The notes: generated by a model not told the origin, from the sequence alone. Counted from the first letter of the stretch, positions 46,141 to 55,525 are shown. The stretch: 64,000 nucleotides of DNA from Granulosicoccus sp045106855 (GCA_045106855.1 JBGCFI010000074.1:1-64000); one strand, 5' to 3'. Numbers and translations: made by a program.

Positions 46141-47739
46141 TTAGTCAAACCACTGTGGAGTGTAACGGAACGCGCCTTCTGGCAGGGCGACCCCAAACGA
46201 TCGCAATTGCCCTGCTCGGGTAATCCGCGCCGCTCCCTCCAGTAAATTCCAGGCAATTTGTTTGACATTGCGATTTTCCAGAGGTTCTAGACAGGTACCT
46301 TTTACCCAGTGATTGAACGCGCCCATCGCCGGGCCGCACCAGATCTGATAATCCGCTGTGCGCTCGGAATTTCCGTCACGCGCCCATTGCGACGCCATGA
46401 ACAGGTAGCGGCGGCACAACAAGGCGAACCGGTAATTGCCATTGGATGCAGCTGTCGCCAGCGCTTGGGGGTTATTTTGTGACAGATAGTCTGAGGTATC
46501 AGCCCAAGCGTCAGCGACACTTTGTCCGAGACGCTTTTCGATCCACTGGAGATCGCCTACGGACAAATTCTCTAATGTTGCCCCGGATCGGTAAAGTGCG
46601 TGGAGACGTTTTGCATACAAGCCAAACAACGTACCGCGTTTGAGTACCTGTACATCCACGCCTTGTTCAAACATATCCGCTGCTGGCGCCATCATGACAT
46701 CCGCAGCAGACGCCTCGACAAGCATCTTTCGCGCATTTTCCGACAATCCGGACTCCACGGCCGGTTGATTAACAGAACCACTCAGTACGTAGGCTGCTCC
46801 CATCTGAAAAGCCGCAGCAACAGCCTGCGGTGTGGCGATACCGCCCGCCAGACCAATTCGGATTGCTCTGGAGTCAAAACCATACTGACGTGCCATTCGA
46901 GCTGCCGTTTCAAGTAAGGCACTGAATAAAACCGCTGCCGGACGGTTGTCGGTATGTCCACCTGAATCCGACTCCGCCGTAATATCTGCAGCTACCGGTA
47001 CGCAGCGCGCAAGTTCAGCTTGTTCTTCAGTGATTGCGTTGTCGGCCACCAACTGTTGTAACAACTCATCAGGTGCAGGTGACATGAATTTCTCGGCAAC
47101 TTCAATCCGCGACACCTTGGCAAACACATGGGTATCACGCTTGATTAAATCACCGGAACGCCGCAATCCCGACGCACTATAACGAACTATCTCAGGTGAG
47201 AGCTGCATGAACGCTGAGGCAGAAACGCGTTTTACCTTCATCTCCAGAAACAAATCGACGACGGATGTTTCCATGCCGGGATTCTGAGGTGAGTGAATCA
47301 GGTTTGCACCCCATGCTGAATCTTGCGCGGCAAGGCCTGTTTTGATCTTTTCAATACCGTCACGTACGTCAGGCAAAGGCAACCCTGCACTCCCGTAGAA
47401 ACCTAGCAGGCCAGCCTTTGCAGCGGCTATCACCATATCGGGTGTAGCAATGCCGCGGGCCATCTCGCCCACGACATAAGGAAACCGACAATCATGCATA
47501 GCCGTGAAACCCCGATCTCCCAGCCACTCTGGATAGACAGGTGGTACCCGAAAACGTGTATCAGATGTCATTGTCCTGTCTGATTGCTGGTCTATCACGA
47601 CCCGTGAGCCATCACTAGCGTAGTCGATGTACACACACTCGCGAGGTGAGTTGAGCGACCGCGCAACCGCCGACTCGGTCGTTTCCACCTCGTTGGGAAT
47701 GCGGGTTAGATCAGGATCTGCTATGTCTGTCAACTTCAT
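46141..47739 (-). CDS. PfaD-like trans-acting enoyl reductase
   Basis: A 532-residue FMN-dependent enoyl reductase of the PfaD family (nitronate-monooxygenase-like TIM barrel). Visible: GIATPDMVIAAAKAGLLGFY, ANLIHSPQNPGMETSVVDLF, VAADITAESDSGGHTDNRPA with the active-site His, GLAGGIATPQAVAAAFQMGA, and the C-terminal WCGPAMGAFNHWVKGTCLEP. In Pfa systems it acts in trans on the acyl-ACP. It is first of the three synthase genes, an order (ER, KS-AT-ACP-KR, KS-CLF-AT-DH) recalling myxobacterial pfa clusters. The ribosome-binding site at 47739 is weak; an internal ATG (residue 57) is possible. Confidence 0.93.
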   Translation of the reverse strand: MKLTDIADPDLTRIPNEVETTESAVARSLNSPRECVYIDYASDGSRVVIDQQSDRTMTSDTRFRVPPVYPEWLGDRGFTAMHDCRFPYVVGEMARGIATPDMVIAAAKAGLLGFYGSAGLPLPDVRDGIEKIKTGLAAQDSAWGANLIHSPQNPGMETSVVDLFLEMKVKRVSASAFMQLSPEIVRYSASGLRRSGDLIKRDTHVFAKVSRIEVAEKFMSPAPDELLQQLVADNAITEEQAELARCVPVAADITAESDSGGHTDNRPAAVLFSALLETAARMARQYGFDSRAIRIGLAGGIATPQAVAAAFQMGAAYVLSGSVNQPAVESGLSENARKMLVEASAADVMMAPAADMFEQGVDVQVLKRGTLFGLYAKRLHALYRSGATLENLSVGDLQWIEKRLGQSVADAWADTSDYLSQNNPQALATAASNGNYRFALLCRRYLFMASQWARDGNSERTADYQIWCGPAMGAFNHWVKGTCLEPLENRNVKQIAWNLLEGAARITRAGQLRSFGVALPEGAFRYTPQWFD

Positions 47740-47787
47740 ATCGGACGCGGCGTGGATGTTGCTCGGCCTGCCATTGTATAACTAGTT

Positions 47788-47812
47788 TGGGTATACCCAC
47801 ATCGATGATGGG
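47788..47812. promoter_or_regulatory. double palindrome upstream of the pfaD-like gene
   Basis: TGGGTATACCCA (47788-47799) is a perfect 12-bp palindrome. It overlaps a second imperfect one, CCCACATCGATGATGGG (47796-47812). It lies 48 bp before the pfaD-like start in a 112-bp gap, a good place for an operator. Confidence 0.45.
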
Positions 47813-47851
47813 ACCTATGTATCTAAACGTCTTCGCACCCAGACCGGAAAT

Positions 47852-48058
47852 TTACTTTTTTGCGGTCGTTAGCTTTGTCCAAGTATCAATCTGAGCGGCA
47901 TCAGGGTATCTTCTCAGCCAGGTACCGGTAGAAGTCCCAAACGGTACCCTCGTAGTCAGGCGGTGCAAGAAATCCGCGGGTTGCAAACTTCGAACGATAG
48001 CCGAAGTGTCCTGCAGTCGTTCTTCCAATGCCTGTAAGGTATCCGCCGGCAGTGTCAA
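47852..48058 (-). CDS. small ORF coupled to the Rieske oxygenase gene
   Basis: A 68-codon frame whose TTG start overlaps the oxygenase stop (TTGA). The product (ALEERLQDTSAIVRSLQPAD and onward, ending in Lys residues) matches no family I know. Tight coupling and an in-frame, stop-free run favour a real gene, but the start codon is weak and the size small. It might be an accessory protein of the oxygenase or spurious. Confidence 0.35.
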   Translation of the reverse strand: MTLPADTLQALEERLQDTSAIVRSLQPADFLHRLTTRVPFGTSTGTWLRRYPDAAQIDTWTKLTTAKK

Positions 48059-49236
48059 ACTGAGGTGGTCCGGGATTTTCCGACGATGACGTCACCTGAA
48101 ATGCGACCAGACAGATAATGCGCAAAATCGTAGTTGGGCCGTTCCAGATGTGACAGCGGCCCGGGTTCTGCGAAGTCAGAACACAAACCGCGGTAAACTT
48201 TTTCCGTACAACCGCGATCCTCAACATTTACTGCATCAAGCAAAGTCTTTAACGCCGCGAAATGACTTTGTGCTTCCGGATCGTTTACGTAGTCTGGGGA
48301 CATACCGCCACCAAACATGATACGGACCTTTCCAACACCCTCGGGATGCAATGACAGGTACCAGAAATAACCAGGTGTCAGTGTGATCATCAAACTCGGA
48401 TAAAGCGCGAGCAGGTAGGTGGTACGACGTCGATCACCTGTCAATCGCTGGTTACTATCATGCGCCATGGCTATCTGCAGTGAATCGTCCTTGAGTATGG
48501 TGTGATAGTTAAACGCTGGCCGTCCTGGCGGGCAAACCATCTCCTCAAGTCTGGAGAGGCCGCCAATCGTACCCTTGTGACACACTGGCAGGTGGTAGCT
48601 TTCCATGAAGTTCTCCGCCAGCACCTTCCAGTTGGTATCCCAGATATGCGTCTCAAAGAACGTCTCGTGATAGTTCTCCATGCCATAGTCGTCCACCATC
48701 GTGGCAACCTCTTCCAGCTGATGGCTAACAGGAGGCGCTGAATCATTTAACGTAATCATGATCCATCCCAGCCACTGCTCACAGCGAATAGTGGGCAGGC
48801 GCATGCCCTTTTTACAGAACGCACGGTTCTGGTCCATGGCAGGTGCAGCTTTCAAGCAACCATCCGTCTCATACGTCCACGCATGATAAGGGCAGACAAT
48901 GACCGACTTGTTACCTCTCCCCTCAAGCAAAGTGGACATGCGGTGCAGGCAAACATTGGACTGGGCACGAAGCTTTCCATCGTTGCCGCGGATTACCATG
49001 ATAGGTTGACCAGCTAGCTCAAGCGTCAAGTAGTCACCCGGATTAGCTACCGAGCTGGCACGGCCTGCACAAAACCAGTCATGCTTGAAGATATTGTCTA
49101 ATTCCAGCTGAAGAAATTCTTCACTCTGGTAAACACTTCGGGGCATTGCACGGGATTGTTCGAACGGTTGTGAGATGTTGGACGCAAGCTCCGAAGCGGC
49201 CCTATCTCTTGGCTCGACAGTGTCTGAATTTTTCAT
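48055..49236 (-). CDS. Rieske-type non-heme iron oxygenase, alpha subunit
   Basis: About 393 residues from the ATG at 49236; the longer TTG start is less likely. The Rieske 2Fe-2S motifs are CLHR and CPYHAWTY (CxH...CxxH) near residues 95-120. The mononuclear iron site is in WKVLAENFMESYHLPVCHKG (two His four residues apart). The domain order fits aromatic or alkyl-ammonium ring-hydroxylating oxygenases. No reductase or beta subunit lies beside it. It lies between the feruloyl-CoA-synthase-like ligase and the pfaD-like gene, so a tailoring role in the same pathway is plausible. Confidence 0.85.
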   Translation of the reverse strand: MKNSDTVEPRDRAASELASNISQPFEQSRAMPRSVYQSEEFLQLELDNIFKHDWFCAGRASSVANPGDYLTLELAGQPIMVIRGNDGKLRAQSNVCLHRMSTLLEGRGNKSVIVCPYHAWTYETDGCLKAAPAMDQNRAFCKKGMRLPTIRCEQWLGWIMITLNDSAPPVSHQLEEVATMVDDYGMENYHETFFETHIWDTNWKVLAENFMESYHLPVCHKGTIGGLSRLEEMVCPPGRPAFNYHTILKDDSLQIAMAHDSNQRLTGDRRRTTYLLALYPSLMITLTPGYFWYLSLHPEGVGKVRIMFGGGMSPDYVNDPEAQSHFAALKTLLDAVNVEDRGCTEKVYRGLCSDFAEPGPLSHLERPNYDFAHYLSGRISGDVIVGKSRTTSV

Positions 49237-49300
49237 TGTAACCGCCAATTGAAATTACACAGCAACGCAATTCGTCAAATCCAGTCAACCTGACCTAAAA

Positions 49301-51094
49301 CTATATCCGAATGACTGCCGGGTCATCATCAGTGTATAACCTATCAAACAGTTCGGCGCGACGGGCTATAACTTTGTTTGGATTCAAGCTGCCCTTTGGC
49401 GTAATCTCGCCATCTGGAACCGAGGGAGGCTCAGCTAGCAATACCGCACGGGCAATGCGCATCGAAGACCCAGCAGTTTGGGCTGCTTCACGCAAGCGTC
49501 CTGCGATCGCTTCGGAGAGCTCAGTATCGTTCAACAACGGATCGTCACCCACATCGCGAAGGGCATCGGGTAAGGGGAAAATCATAAGCCCGATATCCGG
49601 TTTATCCTGACCGGTTATGACAACATCCTGCACCAGACCAGCCAACATGCCCAAGATGCTAAGGCGCAGGTTGGCGGCTCGCACCCATGTTCCTGACATC
49701 AGCTTGAAGTCCTCGGAAGTGCGCCCATGAAAGATTAAGCCGGCGTTGGGATTATTCTGGTCGCGCAACTTTACCGCGTCACCTGTAATCAGGAACCCTT
49801 CTTCGTCAAAAGCGGCCTTGGTTTTGACATCGTCATTGAAGTAACCGGGCATCACGTTCGGACCTGCAACGCGCAACTCAAATCGCTCATCTGCGAGTGG
49901 CAATAATTTCACCTTCACCCCAGGGAGCGGAACGCCGATAACACCGGCTCTACCCATGTTTTCATGAACCATGATCGACGCTGGTGCGGTTTCGGTCATT
50001 CCCCATGACGAGATCATCATTGGAACCACGCCACGTACCTCAGTGGCCATTTGTTCAAGCCCGTCCCAGACGTCGGCTGACAAGGAAGCACCCGCGTAGA
50101 ACGTAAGATCCAGATCGGAAAAGAATTTATGTTTTAGCGAGTTATCTTTTCGAAATGCATCAAATAGCAAGGAGAAACCTATCGGTACATTCAGCGCAAG
50201 CGTGCCTGGCTTCATCGCAAGATTTTCCAGCATCCGGCCAAAATCTTTTTTGGTCGGCTTGCCGTCATCGATATAAAGACTTCCTCCATTGGCAAGCATC
50301 ATGTTGAAATTATGCGAACCACCGAAAACATGGTTCCAGGGCAACCAGTCAAGAATAACCGGTGGGCGAGCTTTCAGTATTGGCATTACCGTCGAAATCT
50401 GAAGCTGATTAACGCAAAGCATGCCATGAGTAGTCAGCACGCCTTTCGGTTTGGATGTCGATCCGGATGTTAGAATGATTTTGGCAACGGTATCCGCGCC
50501 TACCTTCGCGTGTGCCGCTACCAGGTCAATGCTGCTGTCACCTTTCAGCAGCTCGGAGAATTCTGTAACGCTTCTCTGCGCTCCTTCCGATATGCTGGCA
50601 ACGACCTCGATACCCGCTAACGCCTCAAGCCCGATTGCGTCGGAAAATTGTCCGGCATTAGAGACATAGGCCATCTTAGGTTTGACCATTTCTATCGCAT
50701 CTACCAGTCGCTCGTTTGCTGCACTGATCAATGCATACTGTTCCGCCAAAGGCACGACGGGGATGCCAACATACTGTGCCGCCAGTGCCAGAATGCCATG
50801 GTCAACACCATTGCCAGACAAGACCAGAACGGGAGTCTGGGCCGACAGGCCGCGAGCAAGGAGTGACTGTGCTACTCGCTGCACCTGCTGCAACATGGAG
50901 TCATAGCTTTCTTCTCGCCAGCCAGCGCCACTTCGCTCGGCAAGAAAGATACTATCTGGTGTTGTGTCAGCCCAGTGATGAAGCCATCGTCCGATGTTCT
51001 GAACACCCGCTCCCAGCTCATGGTTACTGGCTAACAACAACGACCCGTCAGGCTGGATCTCTTGCCGAATATCATGCGATACAGTGGAATTCAT
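49301..51094 (-). CDS. feruloyl-CoA-synthase-like acyl-CoA ligase
   Basis: About 597 residues from the ATG at 51094 (GAGG upstream); a longer frame to 51169 is unlikely. It is an AMP-forming ligase: KIILTSGSTSKPKGVLTTHG is the P-loop, SSWGMTETAPASIM the A5 motif, FLITGDAVKLRD the A7 motif, and TPKGSLNPNKVIARR replaces the usual C-terminal lysine block, as in feruloyl-CoA synthases (WLPWNHVFGGSHNFNMML also fits). It would activate a hydroxycinnamic or similar acid. It starts the minus-strand run into the Rieske and Pfa-like genes, which suggests it may supply a starter or substrate; a purely catabolic role is the alternative. Confidence 0.85.
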   Translation of the reverse strand: MNSTVSHDIRQEIQPDGSLLLASNHELGAGVQNIGRWLHHWADTTPDSIFLAERSGAGWREESYDSMLQQVQRVAQSLLARGLSAQTPVLVLSGNGVDHGILALAAQYVGIPVVPLAEQYALISAANERLVDAIEMVKPKMAYVSNAGQFSDAIGLEALAGIEVVASISEGAQRSVTEFSELLKGDSSIDLVAAHAKVGADTVAKIILTSGSTSKPKGVLTTHGMLCVNQLQISTVMPILKARPPVILDWLPWNHVFGGSHNFNMMLANGGSLYIDDGKPTKKDFGRMLENLAMKPGTLALNVPIGFSLLFDAFRKDNSLKHKFFSDLDLTFYAGASLSADVWDGLEQMATEVRGVVPMMISSWGMTETAPASIMVHENMGRAGVIGVPLPGVKVKLLPLADERFELRVAGPNVMPGYFNDDVKTKAAFDEEGFLITGDAVKLRDQNNPNAGLIFHGRTSEDFKLMSGTWVRAANLRLSILGMLAGLVQDVVITGQDKPDIGLMIFPLPDALRDVGDDPLLNDTELSEAIAGRLREAAQTAGSSMRIARAVLLAEPPSVPDGEITPKGSLNPNKVIARRAELFDRLYTDDDPAVIRI

Positions 51095-51401
51095 GTACTC
51101 AGCCTCGTAGACGTGATGGTAGAGGTCTCTAGTAAGGCGTCTGCCGAAAGTTGCTACCAATCGACGCAAAATGGGCGATAGTAATGCAGGCGCCGGATCT
51201 ACAGTCTCTACCGAAAGAGCGGATTATGCCAGAGCAGTGACTTCTTCGCATTCAAGATGGAATTTTGCGGCAAGCTCCACCGCTGGATAACCCTGATGGC
51301 CCTCTCTAAAATGTGCAGCGCCGGAGAGTGGTAAAATACGAAATGACGTTGTGTGGTTACGGCATGCAGCATCACAACCATAACCTGATAGCAGAAAACC
51401 C

Positions 51402-51836
51402 ATGAAAAATAGTCAATACGCATTTGTCAAAGCTCGTTGGCATGCTGACATCGTCGATCAGGCACTTGCCGGATTTCTACAACTCGTTCCAGAAGATGAT
51501 GTTCAGGTCTTCGATGTCCCTGGCGCTTTTGAGATGCCCCTTTTCGCCCGTGATCTGGCATTGACGGGGAACTATTCAGCCGTTGTTGCCGCCGCACTTG
51601 TGGTTGATGGAGGTATTTATCGCCATGAGTTCGTTGCGCAAGCTGTTGTGAACGGACTGATGCAGGCAGGACTTGAAACAGGCGTCCCGATTCTTTCTGT
51701 TTCACTGACTCCCCATCATTTTCAGGAGACTGATCATCATACTCAGATTTACAAAGATCACTTCGTGATCAAAGGTCGAGAAGCAGCAAAGGCTGCACTT
51801 GATATTACGGCACTCAGAGCCTCTGTCGATAAATAG
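51402..51836 (+). CDS. ribH: 6,7-dimethyl-8-ribityllumazine synthase, type II-like
   Basis: A 144-residue lumazine synthase, the penultimate step of riboflavin synthesis. Recognised by AFVKARWHADIVDQALAGF (the Trp in this position is typical of RibH2-type enzymes), DVPGAFEMPLFARDLA, VAAALVVDGGIYRHEFVA and VPILSVSLTPHHF. It is not next to other rib genes. The neighbours are flavoenzymes (a flavin monooxygenase next on the same strand), so it could supply flavin or have the specialised roles known for RibH2; inference. Confidence 0.88.
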   Translation: MKNSQYAFVKARWHADIVDQALAGFLQLVPEDDVQVFDVPGAFEMPLFARDLALTGNYSAVVAAALVVDGGIYRHEFVAQAVVNGLMQAGLETGVPILSVSLTPHHFQETDHHTQIYKDHFVIKGREAAKAALDITALRASVDK

Positions 51837-51966
51837 GCAATGTATGGCTTGTCGCATCGGCACACTTCAACACGGTGCGATTAGCTGGCATTGCCAGCAA
51901 GTGACGAGCGGTGGGATGTATTGTCCTCTAACATACACACAAACCGTTCGCAAATAGACAGGAATC

Positions 51967-53841
51967 ATGCAATACCATTTAAACGGTTTTAAACCAGGCG
52001 ATCCATCCGTTGTCGAGGGCACTGATGATCAGCATCAAAACCAAAAGAATGTCGATGTACTTATTGTCGGTTGCGGTCCGGCGGGACTCACGCTGGCAAC
52101 CCAATTGTGTGCATTCCCTGAACTCAAAATAAAAATAGTCGATCGTAAATCCGGACCACTCAAAGTGGGTCAAGCTGATGGCATCGCCTGTCGCTCAGTT
52201 GAGATGTTCGAGGCTTTCGGGTTTTCTGAGAAAGTACTCAAAGAGGCTTACTGGGTCAATGAGGTCGCATTCTGGCGTCCTGCTAGCGACGGACAAGGAA
52301 TTCTTCGAGCTGATCTCATACCAGATGTCGAAGATGACTTGTCAGAAATGCCTCATGTCATCCTGAACCAGGCACGTGTGCACGACTTCTACCTTGAAAA
52401 AATGCTAAACAGTTCATGCAGGCTCGCGCCTGATTACAATCGGAATCTTGTCTCACTCGTCCGCACGGAAAACAACCACTATCCCTTAAGCGCAACCTTT
52501 AATTGCATGGAGTCAGAAACAGAGGTTGTTCATGCTCGATATGTAGTGGGATGCGATGGCTCAAGAAGCAAAGTGCGTGAATATATAGGGCAGCAACTAA
52601 AAGGCGAATCAGCGCGCCAACTGTGGGGTGTTATGGACATTCTGGCCGTCACAGATTTCCCGGACATACGTAAAAAGGTTGCCATCCAATCCGCCGACCA
52701 CGGTAGCCTGTTAATAATTCCACGGGAAGGTGGATACATGGTCCGAATGTACATTGAGTTGGACGAACTGCGTGGTAACGAACGTGCAAGCGACCGGCAA
52801 GTATCATCTTCAATGCTGGTGGACAAAGCGCGAGCAATCCTTGCTCCCTACTCACTGGACGTCAAGGAAGTACCATGGTGGTCAGCCTATGAAATCGGTC
52901 AAAGGGTATGTGACTGCTTTGATAACGTTTCTGACGACAATCGAGTTTCTCTTTCCCCTGATATTTTTATCGCTGGAGATGCTTGCCATACCCATAGCCC
53001 TAAAGCCGGGCAAGGAATGAATGTGGGGATGGCAGATGCGTTTAACCTGGGATGGAAACTGGCTGCTGTACTTCGCTCTCAGGCATTACCGGATCTATTA
53101 CATACTTATTCGTTGGAACGACAGGAAAAAGCCCGAGAACTCATCGAATTCGATAAGGAAATGGCAAGGTTGTTCAGCGCAAAGCCCAAGGAGGCGGCTG
53201 AGGAAAAACAGTTTCAGCAATATTTTAAAAAACATGGACGTTTCACGGCAGGAGTTGAAACACGTTATACCTCCTCTCTTATTACTTGCTCGCCCATCAA
53301 CCAAAAGCTGGCTACCGGCATGATCGTAGGCATGCGATTTCATTCCGATATCGTCATACGGCTGTGTGACGCGCACAGAGTGCAACTTGGACACACCATG
53401 AAGGCAGATGGACGCTGGCGCATTATTGTTTTTGCCAATGCAACCGATACAGGCCAGCTTGACAATCCGGTGTCAAACCTTTGCAAGTTTTTAATCGATA
53501 ACACGTCAAGCCCGATCGTGCAACTTTCAAACAGCATGTCGGATATAGATAGTCTCTTCGATGTACGTGCAGTGTTCCAGACTACCCATCATGAGTTATC
53601 AATCGAGAAGATGCCACCCCTGTTACTACCAACAAAAGGTGCACTTGGGCTGACCGATTATGAAAAGATATTTAGCGCTGATACAACAGGCGCTCGGGAT
53701 ATTTTTGATACCCGCGGAGTTGATCGTACTAATGGGGCACTTGTTATCGTGCGCCCCGATCAGTACATAGCAAACGTACTACCTTTGGATGATTTTGAAA
53801 GCCTGACACTATTTTTTGAAAAATTCATGACGGTTGGTTAG
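51967..53841 (+). CDS. FAD-dependent aromatic hydroxylase (phenol 2-/3-hydroxybenzoate 4-monooxygenase type)
   Basis: A 624-residue flavoprotein hydroxylase. Rossmann FAD motif DVLIVGCGPAGLTLATQL near residue 30; YVVGCDGSRSKVREYIG (the DG motif); IFIAGDACHTHSPKAGQGMN (the GD motif); and the C-terminal thioredoxin-like domain ending in LVIVRPDQYIANVLPLDD. Size and domains match phenol hydroxylase and MobA-type 3-hydroxybenzoate 4-monooxygenase. It uses NAD(P)H and O2 to ortho-hydroxylate a phenolic substrate. The exact substrate is open; the aromatic gene context fits. Confidence 0.88.
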   Translation: MQYHLNGFKPGDPSVVEGTDDQHQNQKNVDVLIVGCGPAGLTLATQLCAFPELKIKIVDRKSGPLKVGQADGIACRSVEMFEAFGFSEKVLKEAYWVNEVAFWRPASDGQGILRADLIPDVEDDLSEMPHVILNQARVHDFYLEKMLNSSCRLAPDYNRNLVSLVRTENNHYPLSATFNCMESETEVVHARYVVGCDGSRSKVREYIGQQLKGESARQLWGVMDILAVTDFPDIRKKVAIQSADHGSLLIIPREGGYMVRMYIELDELRGNERASDRQVSSSMLVDKARAILAPYSLDVKEVPWWSAYEIGQRVCDCFDNVSDDNRVSLSPDIFIAGDACHTHSPKAGQGMNVGMADAFNLGWKLAAVLRSQALPDLLHTYSLERQEKARELIEFDKEMARLFSAKPKEAAEEKQFQQYFKKHGRFTAGVETRYTSSLITCSPINQKLATGMIVGMRFHSDIVIRLCDAHRVQLGHTMKADGRWRIIVFANATDTGQLDNPVSNLCKFLIDNTSSPIVQLSNSMSDIDSLFDVRAVFQTTHHELSIEKMPPLLLPTKGALGLTDYEKIFSADTTGARDIFDTRGVDRTNGALVIVRPDQYIANVLPLDDFESLTLFFEKFMTVG

Positions 53842-54226
53842 ATATCGTCAGTCCAGTACCTCTGAAGATAAACATCAGCTACAGACACTATTATCCGCAT
53901 CAACTTACGGGTTCTTACTGGATCTTCCTTTACAAGAAATTGCCACAAGGCTAGCCGCTTGCCACTTCCACTTCCTGCTGTGGTCCTGCCATACACACGC
54001 CTATTACTGCAACATTGGCATAGTCGACAAACAATATGTTTCTCGAGTCCGGCGAAATCATAGGTAAGTAATCAAACACCGCTTGTGCCTGTCTCAGGCT
54101 ATGTACATCGTCTGTTACCCTGGTCGACCAACCACATAGATTTAGTTAGATCGCGCGCCCCTACTGGATAAATTCATCGTAAACTGTGCATATTGAAAAA
54201 TAGAAATATCTCAGGAGAACCGCGAA
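53842..54226. other. intergenic region upstream of the P450
   Basis: About 385 bp without a convincing gene. On the minus strand a stop-free run of about 60 codons without start (including MISPDSRNILFVDYANVAV) ends near 53957 and looks vaguely protein-like, but no family is recognised. The P450 ribosome-binding site (AGGAGA) is at 54211-54216. Confidence 0.35.
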
Positions 54227-55525
54227 ATGAGTAAAAGCGACGATGGTGCCTATCACAACGTTAGCATTCCGGTTCAGACGCAACCCAGCGGTTGCCCAGT
54301 CGACCACGAATTCACAACATTCACCGATGACTACCTGAAAAACCCTTATCCGCAATTAGCGAAAATCCGGGAAAAAGATCCGATCTTTTATTCCCCAAAA
54401 ATGGGCTATCTCGTATTAACACGAATGGAAGATCTTCTTGAGGTTTTTCGTAATCACGAAATTTATTCATCGGGCAATGTCCAGGATCCTGTATTCCCGA
54501 TTTGCAAGCGTGCTGCCAAGGTTCTTGCCCACGAAGATTTCAATCCTGTAGCCGTAATGTCGAATAGACAACAACCAGATCACACTACCATCCGAAAATA
54601 TACACGCGAAGGCTTTTCTGGCCGTCGCATGAAAATTCTGGAACCTTACATACGGCGGCGCAGTCAGGAATTAATTGACGCCATGATTTTAAAGGGTGGG
54701 CCTATAGATTTTGTGAAAGCATTTGGTCATCCATTGCCAGGGCAGATTATTTTTCGCTTTCTTGGTTTTGACGAATCTGATGACGAGCAACTTATTTCAT
54801 GGACTGGTAACCGCTTAGCTTTCACATGGGGCAATCCCGACGACGATGAACAGGTTGAGATTGCCGAAAATATGCTCAGATATTGGCGCTACTGCCGTGA
54901 ATTTGTGGCTAAGCGATTCAAGCACCGAAAAGATGATCTAACATCAGAACTCCTCGATGCGCATGAGGCAAATCCTGAAGAATTAACCTACCGGGAAGTT
55001 GAATCCATAATCTATGGTCACTCATTCGCAGGGCATGAAATTGTCAGTAACTTTATGACTAATACTTTGTTATGTTTGTTGCCACAACGGAGTAATTGGG
55101 ATGCCATCTGTAAAGATCAATCACTAATTCCCAATGCTCTGGAAGAGGTTCTGCGCTTTGAGTCTCCTCAAACCAGCTGGAGACGCAGAACCAATATGGA
55201 TACCCGGATTGCAGGTGTTGACATTCCCGCAGGCACCCAGGTGTTTCTGAGTCTCGGTGCAGCCAATCATCAACCTGACATCTTCGATTCACCTGCTGAA
55301 TTTGACATTCGACGTAAAAACGCGCGCAAACACATATCATTTGGACATGGCATACATTTTTGTCTGGGGGCTCGCCTTGCACGCCTGGAGGCGACAGTTG
55401 CCATTGAAGCATTGGCTAGAAATTTACCGAGTCTGCGAATCGTTGACAAACAGCAATTGCAATACACGGCTAACATAACGTTTCGAGGACCAAAAGAACT
55501 ATATGTGGACTGGGACAATCCGTAG
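54227..55525 (+). CDS. cytochrome P450
   Basis: A 432-residue soluble bacterial P450. Heme-binding loop FGHGIHFCLGARLARLEA with the thiolate Cys, K-helix ExxR in LEEVLRFESPQTSWRRRT, and I-helix YGHSFAGHEIVSNF. The I-helix has Ile where most P450s have the conserved Thr (AGHET). This implies a substrate-assisted or altered proton delivery, or a non-monooxygenase reaction. An AGGAGA ribosome-binding site precedes the ATG. No ferredoxin or reductase partner is adjacent. Substrate unknown. Confidence 0.92.
   Translation: MSKSDDGAYHNVSIPVQTQPSGCPVDHEFTTFTDDYLKNPYPQLAKIREKDPIFYSPKMGYLVLTRMEDLLEVFRNHEIYSSGNVQDPVFPICKRAAKVLAHEDFNPVAVMSNRQQPDHTTIRKYTREGFSGRRMKILEPYIRRRSQELIDAMILKGGPIDFVKAFGHPLPGQIIFRFLGFDESDDEQLISWTGNRLAFTWGNPDDDEQVEIAENMLRYWRYCREFVAKRFKHRKDDLTSELLDAHEANPEELTYREVESIIYGHSFAGHEIVSNFMTNTLLCLLPQRSNWDAICKDQSLIPNALEEVLRFESPQTSWRRRTNMDTRIAGVDIPAGTQVFLSLGAANHQPDIFDSPAEFDIRRKNARKHISFGHGIHFCLGARLARLEATVAIEALARNLPSLRIVDKQQLQYTANITFRGPKELYVDWDNP

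Noticed and set aside
51884..51898. Hairpin GCTGGC/GCCAGC after ribH
   Set aside because: Only 6-bp arms and no T-tract; too weak to call a terminator.
53834..54067. 77-codon plus-strand frame after the flavin hydroxylase
   Set aside because: No ribosome-binding site, unusual composition and no family; treated as noncoding.
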